From Collybiopsis luxurians FD-317 M1 (taxonomy: Eukaryota; Basidiomycota; Agaricomycetes; Agaricales; Omphalotaceae), in the NCBI GenBank assembly GCA_000827265.1, contig KN834788.1:342856-406855 (forward strand): a stretch of 64,000 nucleotides of DNA, given 5' to 3'. Each line of letters opens with the position of its first letter. Position 1 is the first letter of the stretch. The notes below the pieces were generated by a model, which ran no database searches, was not told where the DNA came from, and was given only the letters and a program-made list of their open reading frames with translations. Below are positions 12,969 to 24,859 of this stretch, in pieces. A program made the translations under genes and the position numbers.

Positions 12969-13750
12969 TCCTCATGAAATTAGTCGAAGATGTAATAAGA
13001 TGGGTTGAGATATGGAAGAAGACGGCAGCGTTGAACTGTATTTATACATGTTCATTCAATACAAATGATGCTGGCGCAGGTAAATCCAGATCTCCCTGAG
13101 GTCAATCTTCGTAGGAACCATTAGCCTGTTATGTGTCAAGCCCAAGATCCCGAGAAGTTGATAAAGATAAATTAATCGTTTACAGAGGTTTTCCAGCTCG
13201 TCAAGAAAACCTAGGCCAATTTAAAAAAAAAAAGAATTCACTACAAGTCTATAAGAATTACGAGAGGGTTGGGGCTTCTTGGAGCTCGGCTAACAATCGG
13301 CCCGAACTTTGAATGAGTCCGGTTAGCGACCATCGCCAGCCCCGAAGTCGGCCAATATATGCCATTTTTGAAAATTAGCGTAGGTTTTGTTGAGCTGACA
13401 TACAGTGGTAACTTATCCATCTTCCCATACGGAACTGCAGCACGCATAAGTTCGGCAACATATGATGTCACCTACTCCGCTGCGGCTCCAGCGAAGTTCA
13501 AGGAACTTTAGATTTAGTAAAGGATGGCTGATATACACCGAACGCCGAATTAAATGGACCTTAAATGGACCTTTCGATGCCTAACGTTTACCTCGTTGCA
13601 TGTTTCTCTTTGACTGGAAAGATATAGGCATGTACTCGTTAGACCTGCGGAAGGAAGAAGACAATTCCAAAATTAACACCTCTCTTCGGTTGTCTTTTTT
13701 TTTTGCAGACGGGTTCCATCATCTCATCTCATCTCGCAGATGACGTGTAT
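12969..13750. other. Spacer between pseudokinase gene and its truncated copy
   Basis: No gene supported. A 76-codon minus-strand frame (13241-13471) has no recognisable feature. The pseudokinase promoter should lie just above 12968; an in-frame stop directly precedes that start codon. Confidence 0.45.
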
Positions 13751-14465
13751 CTAACGCATATTCGAACCTTGAATTCCGTCTCGCTTATTCATGATATCCC
13801 AAAGCTCGTCGAGCTGTTTAGTGGTTTGTATCAAGACCGAGTTCTATTAAGGTAGGCAAAGCGTCAGTGGGCAAGGCGTAAGCGAGCCCTTTGCTCACCT
13901 GGAAGCAAAGACAGAATACCGTCACGCTGTGTTCCAGTTCTTCCCTCGTCAAACTGACATCTTCAGAAGATTGGAATATGGACTTCAAGAGATTTTTCTG
14001 TCCATGTGAGATTGCAAAGTCTCTGATTTTCCCTAGATTACTGCAGGAAATTTAGTGCGATTGAGCCCCATAAAGGTGTGAGTGCAATGCACACGACCAA
14101 GATATCAACATTTTTCTGCACTGTCTCATCCGCACTGCGTGTTTGAGGGAATTTGAGGGATGCCAGGATGTTGCAGACTCGAATAGACAAGGACTCCAAT
14201 TGGCACTTGTTATTTCGAGCCTTACAAACAATATCAGTCCTTCATCGATCTATGTGATGCAAGCAGTCTTTAAAGATGTTTACCTTTCTACAGCCTGGAG
14301 AACTTGGTCGAGTGCGCCGATTATTGTTTGACTAATCGGTTCTGGGAGTATTTCCAGAACCTTTGTACCGTTACCAGTTAGTACGAAATCCTCTCAACAA
14401 GCATTCACAGGTTTGACACTGTCGACACTGTCGACACATGTCGCTGCATCATTCGAATAGCCCAT
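13751..14465 (-). pseudogene. Truncated, frameshifted copy of the helical-bundle domain
   Basis: This is a paralogue of exons 1-5 of the neighbouring bundle-pseudokinase gene, in the same orientation and with the same intron positions. Exon 1 (from 14465) reads MGYSNDAATCVDSVDSVKP and joins VLEILPEPIS..ALDQVLQAVE, matching VVKP/VLSAIPGG..VLDQVLQAVE. Later pieces match too: NKCQLESLSIRVCNILASLK, GKIRDFAISHGQKNLLKS and LIQTTKQLDELWDI. At the end of the second exon one base is missing compared with the full gene (GAG CAG versus GAA AG before the donor). The natural splice therefore throws the next exon out of frame. The coding match ends at a TAG at 13751, and no kinase part follows. It is most likely a decaying partial duplication. 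If another acceptor is used, a short bundle-only protein would be possible, but I could not find one that keeps the homologous frame. Confidence 0.68.
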
Positions 14466-15195
14466 AGTAAGTCGTGCAAGAATAATGGAAGTAAAAATCA
14501 CCACAAAGCAGAACGAGGTTCATGTACGATTACTCAATACATGACCTACGAGTGACGCGAAAAAGGATCTTGGTGGTCGAGTTTAATCTTTCTCGTTTAT
14601 TTCCATCTTTGTACGGCGGCAAGACGACTGTGATCCACAGATGGAATAAAATTTACTGGAGCGGCTCCGATCTAAGATGGAAGAATGTCAGCTTTACTTC
14701 CAGACCGAGTTGGTTAGCTCTGAGAATGTTCAGAGAAGGTTGATCGTGTGGGTCAGGAATGTCAGCAGTGAGGAGGAATGTGTGAAAACCCGTCGGGACA
14801 ACTGCGTATGTAATATGATGGAACTGTATGTCTGATGCCTCTGAATATTCGAAAGACTGGACTTGTCGGAGCGAGCGAAGATATTGTTTATCAAATAGAG
14901 AGATATGAACGGAACTTGCGGCCTGAAGTGCATGAGGAGATGCGAGCTATATCCGGGCTCCATTCAAGTGGCAGAGAAAACCAGTTCCAGCGAGTTGATT
15001 GAGATCGGATTCATGCAACACGGAGAATAAAGCTTTGGGAGCAAAGTATGATTTAAAGGCGTTCTAGATTAGCAAAGGATATCTATATCACTTCCCAGCT
15101 TCTATGTACAGCCTCAGCCAAGTGGGCTTGCCGGCGAACTATTTCGGTGCGGGACGGAGGTTTCGAGTCTGAAAGCGTGTATCGCTGGCGTTTGA
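14466..15195. other. Intergenic, nothing recognised
   Basis: Short open frames on both strands without domains. Lies between the truncated bundle copy and 7-TM copy 2. Confidence 0.45.
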
Positions 15196-16424
15196 CTATG
15201 ACTTATTACTGATGAGAATAATTACAGCAATAGGGTACCATGCCTGTATAAAGTTCATGACCTGGCACGCGGGCAAATCAATATATTTGGCGCTCACAGC
15301 AGCAACGTTGAATGTGAAAGTAATGATGGACAAGATGATGTCTACCTTGACGTACGTCTGTATTAGAACAGCAGCGGTGTAGAGTGACTGTATCCCACAA
15401 AATACAGCGCCAGATTCGACCAAAAGCTTGAGAATTTTTGCTGTGCCGGCTCGTTTGTCACTATCTGAACTGCGATGGCTCGTTGAAATGCGAAGATGAT
15501 GCCTGTTTTGTTGGATTAGAACGTTTTCAAAACGGCGCTATGGGAGCTTAGTCGAAGTTTGATATAGGCGCACCTCGCTTCCCACCCAATCAGGAGTGTT
15601 GCGAAGATATTAGCGAGCAAGGAGAGCACACTCGAAAGCCAGTCAAGGATGGTAGTGTGGTTTTCCTCAGTAGACAACTCGACATCGCCCCAGATGCAAT
15701 CTGCTATATTGATACCTTCGTTGGTCCATAGTTAGAGTTAATATTTTGGCGAGATGTGGCCCACGTCAGTCGGTGCTTACCCACGTTGAAAATCATAAGA
15801 ATCGCCAAGATGGTCCTCCGAGGGCGGTCTCGGCAAAGAATCCATGCCCTCCATGTGACAATTGAATCACTCAATAGCAACTGTTCGTGCGATTGTGAAA
15901 TCACGACAAAATCGAGTCAGACGAGAGTTTTGATCCTTTCGCAAAACTCACATTAAATGTCACAGCCCACGACGGCACATACTGAAAAGGCAAGATCTTC
16001 TTATGTGCTGCCTGAATTCTAGCCTGAAGTTCTTCCTGTCCGTTTTGTATCATTCCAACGAGCGTGTACTGGGTAAATATTAAAGTAGATGCTCCAAGAT
16101 ATAGAGCTTCCAGAGTAAAGCAGATAGATATAGTTGTAAGAGAGGCAGTGAATACAATTTGTGAACGGGTCCAAGCTTTTGCTCTGCCTTTTGTCAGTCG
16201 AGAGCTCAGAAAATATGAACAATCCTAGCCCACGTTAGACTATGAACAGCCATCGCCAATCCTAGGTTAAATGCCCCTGCCATAGAGACCATTGAATTGA
16301 CGAGGAGCAACTCGAGCGAATATTCATACGTACCAAATCCAGTGACAATGACTATTAAATTTATAACAATAAGGCGCACATGATGGGCCAAGGAAGTGAT
16401 TGTCTGTTGTTCTTCTGGGGTCAT
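15196..16424 (-). CDS. 7-TM membrane protein, basidiomycete family (copy 2)
   Basis: Starts MTPEEQQTITSLAHHVRL at 16424; a Met three codons upstream is an alternative start, but MxPEE is the shared start of the family. Exon 1 ends near GFGT. Exon 2 carries FNLGLAMAVHSLTWARIV. Exon 3 (about 15960-16185) has a membrane segment followed by LPFQYVPSWAVTFNV. Exon 4 reads LLSDSIVTWRAWILC, and exon 5 carries LSLLANIFATLLIGWEAR. The long exon that follows holds LKLLVESGAVFCGIQSLY and two more membrane segments. The final exon gives WYPIAVIILISNKS, with almost no cytosolic tail. The last intron (54 nt, GTGAGC...ATACAG) is divisible by three and has no stop, so retaining it would insert 18 residues without a frameshift. 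About 330 aa. Confidence 0.72.
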
Positions 16425-16719
16425 GAATTGCAAAGGAGACAGTTGGTGTCTGGGTCAGTCACAGTCCTACCATTATTTATGCTCCGTGAAAGGTGAGCTG
16501 ATGATACTGCGGGGATTTCGTTGCGCCGGCTATGCAGACGGACAGGGATTTATAACTCTCTCCTGTCCGCAGCACTCATGTAAATTAGAATTTGGAGTAA
16601 ACTCACAGCAACCATTGTGAGAGTGTTGCAAAAGCCTGAGTTTTTTACTCCGAATCTCTGGCTTCCTGCACAGCCGATAGGGAGTATGATAAACGGGATG
16701 CCACATTGTTCCCCTTGCC

Positions 16720-17095
16720 CAGTTTCCCGCCAGTTCCTGGGCCGGAACTGGCCATTTTGTTTCCCCAGGTGTATAACAAATATTTTACAAGTGAAAAAGG
16801 AACCCTTTTTCGGCTGTGAAAGGGATCGAATGACCGGCAAAATCTAATTAAATTACCAAGGAAATTCTAATCTTTTCATGGTCGAAATCAATGTCTTTTA
16901 TCAATTGAAATTAAAAAGGAATATTCAATATTTTTTCGAGCGAAATGCAGATTTAATTCTCTTCTTTTTTCAATTCCAATATCGGGCGAAAAAAGCTCCG
17001 AATTTCGAGTATTTTTTTCAGTCGAAATCAACAATTTATTTCCAGTCTATATACGCTAATAATTACAGCCGAGAAAAATCAGAACCGCCGTAGTG
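16720..17095. mobile_element. Solo arm of the foldback element at 63.1-64.0 kb
   Basis: This stretch is colinear with the left arm of the long inverted-repeat element at the end of the window. Shared landmarks include tttccccag, the cggctgtgaaa/cagccgtaaaa segment, gaccggcRaaatc, atggtcgaaatca, tgtcttttatca, gaaattaaaaaggaat and ttttttcgagc. It ends in gccgagaaaaatc, exactly where the full element reaches its dyad centre. It therefore represents one half of the palindrome. It has no coding capacity, and many scattered substitutions show that it is old. It lies just upstream of 7-TM copy 2. Confidence 0.7.
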
Positions 17096-17394
17096 AATCT
17101 GCACCATTGATCTCCATGCGACACATGATTGTTGAGATAATTGATAGAATGTCACTCGAGGAGACAGAAAATGTAAATATAATTCCATTTAACCTCGTAG
17201 TGGGAGTAGAAGGGAGCCGAGCGGAAGGGAGGTAAAACTACAGTGTGCGGATATGTAGTAAAAGCTATATAAAGTTAAAGCTGGGCGGCGAGCAACCGGC
17301 ACTCCGCAAAATGTAACTCCAACAACAGTGAAGTAGTTTCCAGTGAAATGCCTGATCATTAGATGGATCGATTTTGTCACGGGATAAAGCTATG

Positions 17395-17700
17395 GCATGA
17401 TCTCCACAAATACTGAGATGCCGGAGAACTTTGAACTTGCTAAAGGATTTGAGTTCTCAAATCAATTTTATTGATGCTGCCACTAGAGAGCATCTTCACG
17501 GGCTAACCACTGGGCTATACTTCGTTGCAATCCATCGGCTTTATCCCAGCTGCGTGATTGCATTCACAAAGGGAAGATAATTGATTTCACATTTCTCAAT
17601 TGATTTCTGGTTTGAATATTCATCATATGTAGCATGACATAATTCCCTTGACATTGTCTGGCGTCAATAAATTTGGCATCTTCCAAATCTAACTCACCCA
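17395..17700. repeat. Dispersed repeat with tRNA-like promoter boxes (copy 1)
   Basis: About 300 bp that align with 24235-24500. Read on the minus strand it holds tatagcccagtggttagcc (17502-17520), which resembles an internal A box. About 40-60 nt downstream is the stem gatttgagaactcaaatcc (17444-17462), which resembles a T arm or B box. I cannot fold a complete cloverleaf. A tRNA-derived SINE, or simply the upstream part of a duplicated 7-TM block, are both possible. Confidence 0.45.
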
Positions 17701-17999
17701 ATTCATTCTCAAAAATGCTTATTCAAACTACCAACTTCAGTTGTGAAACTATTCAGGGCCCAGCCTCTCTAATGATCTCTCTCTTGACCTTTGCCATCCT
17801 CAGAAGGGCCTCAAGCGATGCCTCTATTTCCAGACTTGGCAATGAATCACCCCATCTCTGTCTGCACAGGAAGCTCAAGTTCCCAGGCATCAGAAGATCC
17901 GTGCGAAACAACTGCGGGAAGTAAGCTGAATCCATAACTGAGCTGAGGCCCTATTGATTTGGTAATGTGAGTTTTGTGTGCGTCACAACCGGCGTTTGA

Positions 18000-18535
18000 G
18001 GCTGTCATTTAAGAACCCTTAAGTTCAATAAAGGATCCAGCTTTGATTTTTGTGCAGTGTAGACACCTTACAAGGAGTTGAAAACTTGCTATTTCAATGC
18101 AACCTGTGCAGGCTTCGAGTCTGATTGACACAGTGTATCCAGAGGGTGTTGAGCTATGGCTTTCTCCTGTTGAATCATGAGATTGATTACAGCGATGGGC
18201 GGTGCAAACAATACTCACAGTGCCAACAGAGAATACGGAAATCACAATGGGTGTAACTGTCAAGATGACGCTTATAGATCTGTATAAAATCGGAAGTAAC
18301 AGAGACGGATTGCATCGAACGCCAGATTGGACCATGTGTTTGCTTGTTATTTAAATCACGATGCTTGGAGGCTGATATTTCAAATGGATTAGAATAATTC
18401 TGTGGACAGCAGAGGACTCCCAAATGCTCACCTTGCTTTCCATCCAATTCAAAATGTCATAAAAATATCAGCAAATAAGGGGAGGACTTTCGAAAGGGAC
18501 ATAAGGATCCTGCCGTGGAATTCCTCATTGCTTGT
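18000..18535 (-). pseudogene. Broken 3' half of a 7-TM family gene
   Basis: Decayed relative of the 7-TM genes. A stretch reading VQSGVRCNPSLLLPIL, then VTPIVISVFSVGTVSI, corresponds to the VESGAVFCAMQSIY...FAVFAVGA exon of the intact copies. Further up, KVLPLFADIFMTF followed by a stop matches the LANIFATLLIGW exon. Stop codons and frame changes interrupt both parts. The N-terminal exons (MTPEE, the third-exon membrane segment, WRAW) are not detectable upstream. It sits between copies 2 and 4, so it is a relic of the same tandem expansion. Confidence 0.62.
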
Positions 18536-19441
18536 CAAAAAATAGACTGGCATGTACTGCAGCGGCGGCAATGACTTAATTTAGATGCAATTTGTATTGT
18601 GTCAAGCAGAAATTTGAACGCAGACACTCACAGAGTCGTGTGGGGGCCAGTGTTCTAGCAGCCGGAGTCAGTGTGCAAGCATATGCGGGAAGGTATGAGC
18701 ATGTATGAGCATGTGTCCAAAACCGGCAGGTGTGAGTGAACTATGTCAGGAGTTCCATGCCCGCGATCTATTGTAATAAACATAAACATGAACTAATATT
18801 GCAAAGTAATCGAGTCATCGACCACTCTAAACTGACATTTAAGATTTACTGAGATACTGAGAAATATTATAAGCAATGTTGATGAGTGTCTTTCTTGTAT
18901 AAAAGAAGTATTTTCTACTTACAAAATCTGTTCGCACTTCATAAATTATGGCTCGCACCAGTTGCTCGCTAAAGTCTTCATTGCATGTTATGTGAAGGAT
19001 AGATTGAGTGAAGATCTTCCACTCGGAAACCTGTCTCATCTTGTTAAAATGGCGGCATAAGCTTTTTTGTTTTCCGAGAGCTCACTATTTTTTATAGAGA
19101 TTGAAACAATTAGAAGGATTTACCAGGACTCGAAGAATTATGTACTCTGCTTAATAAATTTGAAAATAGGTACTGTATCTGCTTTACTGTCAACAATCAC
19201 GACGCCACCGGTCTAAATTTGAACCAACTGGTATCTACAGGTGACATCGGCTGAGCCCAACGGCAATCTATGAACTATGGCAAACTGGCAGCAGCAGGTA
19301 CTTCCACCACTCTTACCAGTTGGCATTGGGAAGTGACCGAGACTCGCGGGTTAGGATGGTTTGCAATTCATGATTGCTACTACGATGTTATACCCATATT
19401 TCAGCAACTACTTAATGTTTATGATATATTGTCAGGAATAA
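18536..19441. other. Intergenic, nothing recognised
   Basis: AT-rich spacer with short frames only; no supported gene or repeat. Confidence 0.45.
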
Positions 19442-20763
19442 TCATTCCATGGCATTCCTTGGCCTTCTAGAGATTGATGTACCCGGAATATGACCCTCCT
19501 TGTCATCTGCCTTGGTCTGCACGGCATGAAAAGTCTCAATTACTGGAGAGCTATCCTTGTTTATTAAAATCATCACTGCCAGTGGATAGCATGCCTGCCA
19601 AGTGTGGAAAAGCTCAGCTGGGCCCAGAAAGAGAAAATCTAAAAGAAAACTCACAGAAATGACAATGAATATAGCCTCAATAATAGGCAAGAATGGCAGA
19701 ATCTGAATGTCCTTAGCTGTGTATGTATTCAACAAAAGGATGACAGTGTAAACTGCCTGTACTGCGCAAAATATGACCCCAGATTCAATTAGCAGAAGGA
19801 GGATGTTCTCAACCCTTGTTCTTTTTTGAATTGCAGCTTCCGCCATGATACGGTGATGATTCCTGAAAATGTCAGTCAGTGTAAGAACTAGATAGACACT
19901 CTCAAAAGCCCGGATGCCCACCATGCCTTCCATGCAATTAAACCTGTTGCAAACAAGTTTACCATCAATGAGAGCATACTCGATAACCAGTCTAAAACCG
20001 TGGTGCTGCTAAAAACTTCTGCATTAACCTCGACAATGTTGGCCATAATGCAATCTGCAACATTGACTCCTACATGGTGCAGCAGTCCCAAATAAGGACC
20101 TTAATGAATGTCTTATCATTGGACTGATTTTGCACACACCAATATTGGAAATTGTGAGAATGGCAAGTGCAAATCTCAGAAGTCTGGCCTGCTGACACAA
20201 AATCCATGCCCTCCAAACTACAATAAAATCACTTAAAAGTGTCTGGTTCAAGAAATTAAGCTATTTGGAGGGGGATGCAAACAGCAAACTTACGGGAATA
20301 GTTGTCGCCCAATCTGGCATATATTCCAGTGGCAAAATCTTCTCATTCACTATCGGGGCTTGGGCCTCATATCCTTGTGGCGTTATTTGAACCAAAGTAA
20401 ATTGATCTTGTATCAGTAAGAATATCCCACTGTAAAAGATGAACCAAGTATAGCCGATGAATGCCGCGATCAGGCAAGCAAAGAGTATAACTCGAGGGCG
20501 GTTCCAGGATTTAGCTCTATAAAGAAAGCAAATCAAGCTGCTATATGAATTGATGATTCAAAAGCTATCTGTACCCGAGGAAATGAATGTTAATGAGTAT
20601 CCCCAGAGAAAATACACCTGGAAGTAAACCCTCAGTAGCGTGGAGACGACATACTTATTCAATCGTACTTACCATAACCAGTGACAGTCACTATCAAATT
20701 TATGGTGTTGGAGTAATAGATAGTGGCAAAGGAAATGATTATCTGCAGCTCTTCCGGAGCCAT
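19442..20763 (-). CDS. 7-TM membrane protein, basidiomycete family (copy 3 of the intact set)
   Basis: Starts MAPEELQIIISFATIYYSN at 20763, followed by INLIVTVTGYG. The exon at about 20295-20520 gives a membrane segment (ACLIAAFIGYTWFIFYS) and LPLEYMPDWATTIPV. The next exon is LLSDFIVVWRAWILC, followed by NVADCIMANIVEVNAEVF and LMVNLFATGLIAWKAW. The long exon carries NILLLLIESGVIFCAVQAVY and ends FIVIS. The final exon is ACYPLAVMILINKD with a 40-residue polar tail that is rich in charged residues (stop at 19442). The last intron is 60 nt with no stop and is in frame, so both spliced and retained forms would be readable. It is closest in layout to copies 1, the one at 22.5 kb and the one at 44.1 kb, which also have longer tails. 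Confidence 0.72.
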
Positions 20764-22483
20764 GAGTAGAGTGGGTGATACTTTATACGATCTCCATTGT
20801 ACACCTTTTATTTATATTATGGCATAAACAGACCGGTCTGTATCGACGTTGATTACTTACGGTCAGTGTTGCAATTTCTATTATTAACTCAATTTGGCGA
20901 AGTTAAACATTGCGGCATGATTACTGTGAGATGGTGTATTGACGGCATGCACAATGTAAGCTTAGCAGAATGCTTTCTGAATTGGTTACAGAAAGTTAAG
21001 TCGTTGCTTGAAGTGTCGAATGTTGGTTATGAATGGCCAGTGTTGGGAAGAAATTGAAGAAAGACTCCAAGACTGATCAGGGATTGGCAGATGGCCATCT
21101 TTCAGCAAGATCTTGCCGAGACAGTAGTGTTCAATACACTCAGTGCTGGGACTGTCCCACTGCCGTCCCATAACAAACTCTTCCTTCAATTCAATAGTAG
21201 ACATTGAGCAATGATCATCTGTCGTGTTTCGACAGCATGCACATCATAAGCCTATCTTGATGGCAGTCTCCTAAGGATTCAGTCTTCGCTGAGAGCAAAA
21301 GAAGAGTCGAGTCTGTAGCTTATGCCAAGAAAAGATGCGAAAGGACGATCTCATGACATTCGATGAAGAAGATGGAAAAGCAACAGCGATTCGTCACTCT
21401 TTATCATTGGCGGTGAGTCGTGACATGTCCTCGGGCTCTTTTGATTATCGAGTACATAGTGAGGGGGAAGGACGATCAATATCTTAGCTGGGTCCCTGAT
21501 GGGGTTAGCATATAAAGCTGACGACCTCGGATCTAATCAGAGCCAGTTTCCGGCGGATTTGTTTGCTCTTCCCTTCCTCATGTGGCATGGTACAGTCCCC
21601 CCCAAGGTTGATCTATTCCGAACCCCGACACACTTTTCTGAGTTCTCACGCATCTCCAATCACCAACTTATTGCTAATCATCTCATCCCCTTTCGCCGGG
21701 CTTCGGAGTTATTTCTGTCTCTAATACTTAGAACAATGCTGGGAGTCGGTAGCGCTTATTTCATCACTTCCAAGCATAATGATAAACCACTCGTGTCTGT
21801 TTCAGGACTGGATCTGTGGGCAATATCGTAAACTGCTTCGTAGCTGTTACTTACAAGTGCAGGGTGTGGTCCGGTCCTTTCCGTGAAGCATAATCCCCGC
21901 GGTAAGAACTGAAGACTGAGTCCGCAGGCTGACGCTCGTGGGGACCAGAAGATATAATAATATCAGAAGGGAGAACAACTCAACGAGATGCAGCAGGAGA
22001 AGCTGATGGAAGACAGCAGTGTAGCGGAAAATTCCAAGAAGCCTATCAGATCACCATAACGTAGTGTCATCTGTCTCTATGATCGACTACCATGAAAGTA
22101 CAGTGCTCTCTCGTATTGTTGCGTTACTTGTTTGTGTTCTGATATGAGAAGCCAATTCGAGACAAGAAGGGGCAAATAACTGGTGTCGATTTGACAGGGA
22201 GTTATTGTGAACATGCAACAGGAGCAAGATAATACGGGTAGAGGAACAGCTGTATCTGTACATACTAGACTAAATACTATGTGAACCTGTGCTAGGGATG
22301 AATCTTCAAAGCTAATATTAATTGCGCCTGTCTCAGTGGAGGTATGACACCCTTCTACTAGGAGTTTGTTGATCATCCTGGATTGTGCTGCAATCGAGGG
22401 GAACTTTTTCATTACTCTTAGATTTTGTGCTACTTAAGTAGTCTAAAAACTGCATATTCAATAGAGTAATATCATACGAGACC
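20764..22483. other. Intergenic, no supported gene
   Basis: About 1.7 kb. Two frames of about 110 codons (21499-21831 plus; 22077-22412 minus) show no domain and no splicing context that would make them credible. Confidence 0.45.
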
Positions 22484-23762
22484 TCAAATTGACTCCCGCA
22501 AGTAGTTTATATTTAACACTCCCGCTTTGGTGTGAGTGATGTGGAAGCTCTCAACTACAGATGAGGCGTCCTTGTTTACCAAGATAACCACTGCGACAGG
22601 GTACCATGCCTACCAGATCAATTCATTGATATCGGCCAAGCCCACAAAAAGAGTGTTGCGTGCAAAAACTCACAGCAGTAATGAAGAGCACGGCTTCAAT
22701 AACTCCTAAGTATGGTATGACAAGTGCATATGTGTTCAGCAAGGTCAAAACGGTGTATGCCACCTGTACTGCACAATATACCATGCCAGATTCAATCAAA
22801 AGAAGCAAAATGTTCTCGACTCTAGTCCTTTTGCGGAGTGCCGCTTCGACCATGACACAGTGGAAATTCCTGAAGTATATATTCCTGAGCTGGGTATTGA
22901 TATTCGAAGATAATGGCACTTACCATGCCTTCCATCCAATCAAACCTGTTGCGAATACATTCACAGCTAGGGAACACACACCCGATAACCAGTCCAAAAT
23001 AATGGTATAACCCAATAGTAATGTTCTGAACTTGACATCACCTAAAGCGCAATCCACGATATTGACTCCTATGTGAGATGAGTTAAGGATTGAATGTCAT
23101 CTTTTAATTATGATACTACGAACTCACCAATATTTATAAGCATGAGAATCGCTAGCACCAACTTACAAAGCTTTTCCTCTGGAAACAGAATCCATGCCCT
23201 CCAAGCTATAATGAAATCGCTCAAAAGTAACTAGATAATGGAATGAAAAAATTGAATATGGAGTCAATAAAGGAGACTGACTGTGACTGTTGCCAACCAT
23301 GATGGCATAAACCCCAGAGGCAAGGTTTTTTTGAGTGTCGTTTGTACTTGACTTTCAATGTCTCCCTGCCCTTCGGACTTTATGTAGACAAAAGTGAATA
23401 AATCATCTGTCAAGTGGTTTGCTCCGACGCAGAAAATATCCCAGGTAAAAGCAACACATGACGCGATGAGGCAAACGGAAAGCATGATTTGTGGGCGAGT
23501 CCAGGATTTAGTCCTGTCAAGGAAAGGGAATTAGACGTGTCAGTGAGCGGCAACTCTGGGCTTTCCATACATCAGAGACTGAGCAGCGATAACCACACCC
23601 AAACCAAACGAGCCTGCAGGAGAGGGCATTATGGGATTGTTTGAGAAGGAATAAAATCAGGCAATGCGTACCATATCCAGTTGCTGTCACAATCAAAGAT
23701 AGAGCGTCGGAGTAGCAGGAAGTGCCTAAGGAAACTATTATCTGCTGCTCTTCTGGAGTCAT
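22484..23762 (-). CDS. 7-TM membrane protein, basidiomycete family (copy 4 of the intact set)
   Basis: Starts MTPEEQQIIVSLGTSCYSD at 23762 and continues LSLIVTATGYGT. The third-exon block reads MLSVCLIASCVAFTWDIF and ends LPLGFMPSWLATVTV. Then come LLSDFIIAWRAWILF and the NIVDCALGDVKF exon, with a valine/alanine-rich membrane segment and FDWMEGM-type basic residues at its edge. The long exon has NILLLLIESGMVYCAVQVAY and EAVLFITA. The last exon is AWYPVAVVILVNKDASSVVE with a 25-residue tail (stop at 22484). The last intron contains an in-frame TGA, so it must be spliced. The upstream 300-bp repeat at 24.2-24.5 kb matches the one upstream of copy 2, which points to duplication of gene plus flank. 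Confidence 0.7.
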
Positions 23763-24234
23763 ATATGATGCGGTAAATGCTTTATGTGGTCTTTATTGTA
23801 GGTTGTCTACTTATACCATGTTCTGACTTCTAAGGCCTGAGCAGACCGGCTCTTAATGACGTCGTCAACTCCAATGTGCAAGCAGTAGAGCGCACTATTG
23901 GATGGTCTAGTAGTACTTGAACGGTACTGGATGTTTAGATCTAATCATTCGACAGTTGCATATTGACAGAATGCACATTGCTGGTTCACTTATGAGTTTC
24001 AAATCTTGGCGATTGAGTTGCGTGCGGGAGCGTAATTGGTTTGGAGGGAGTATTTGAACGAAGGCTTCCATACTAATGCTCCATAGACAGCGATTGAAAG
24101 ATGGAATGGAGATTCGCCGTATCGGAGGAAACATAGCTGAATTCTAGCGAAAATGCCCGAGGATTCCAAAACGGTGCATTCAATTCATTTGTTTTGAGCT
24201 CGGGGATGGAGTTACAGCTGATCTTCGCATCTAA

Positions 24235-24500
24235 TTAAATGACGTGTCGGAGAACTCGCTGAAGGACTTGAGTTCTCAAGTCAACTTCGTTGATCTTGTC
24301 GCTGGAGAGTAAGTAGCTCCGCGAGCTTCCCACTGGGCTATGCTTCGTTGTTATGATCGACCCTTCGGCTCTATCCTAACTCCGCGGTTACATCCATAAG
24401 TTGGAGAATATGAGTATTCATAGATCTCGGTTGACCTTTCATTGTAGCATGGCATCATTCCCAGTCTGGCGTCGATAAACCGGGCATCTTCCCAACCTCA
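24235..24500. repeat. Dispersed repeat with tRNA-like promoter boxes (copy 2)
   Basis: Aligns with 17395-17700. On the minus strand the A-box-like segment reads gcatagcccagtgggaag (24328-24345), and the T-arm-like stem gacttgagaactcaagtcc follows (24263-24281). The stem has changed in both strands compared with copy 1 (GATTTGAG/CTCAAATC versus GACTTGAG/CTCAAGTC). Pairing is thus preserved by a compensatory change. Confidence 0.45.
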
Positions 24501-24859
24501 ACTCGCAACTGTTACTCACCTCGGTTTTTTTTTTTGTAAAAAAAAAAAAAACAAAAAAGCCTACTGTGAATGCCGGCCGACTGTGATAACTCTCAGCCAC
24601 GTTAGTAATAGCCTCCTTCCCTCTCCACCTCTTGTTCTCTCTTCCTCTACCTCTAAATGCGACGACGAAATTCGAATCAACCCTCATAGTACATATATTT
24701 ATGTAGCCTTCCTTCGATCAACCATGCGTGACTCAAGCTCCTTCTAACAGCGGGTGAGGTCTCGCTGTCCGAGTTTCTCAATTTTCTAGGCTTTCGGCTA
24801 CATAGGCAGTGGAAAGTTAGTGGAAGGTTGGTGGTAGGAGTCTAAAAATGCGGGATCCA

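Noticed and set aside
24520..24565. Poly-T then poly-A inverted run that might be a retroposon tail or terminator
   Set aside because: Simple low complexity without a retrogene or element next to it.
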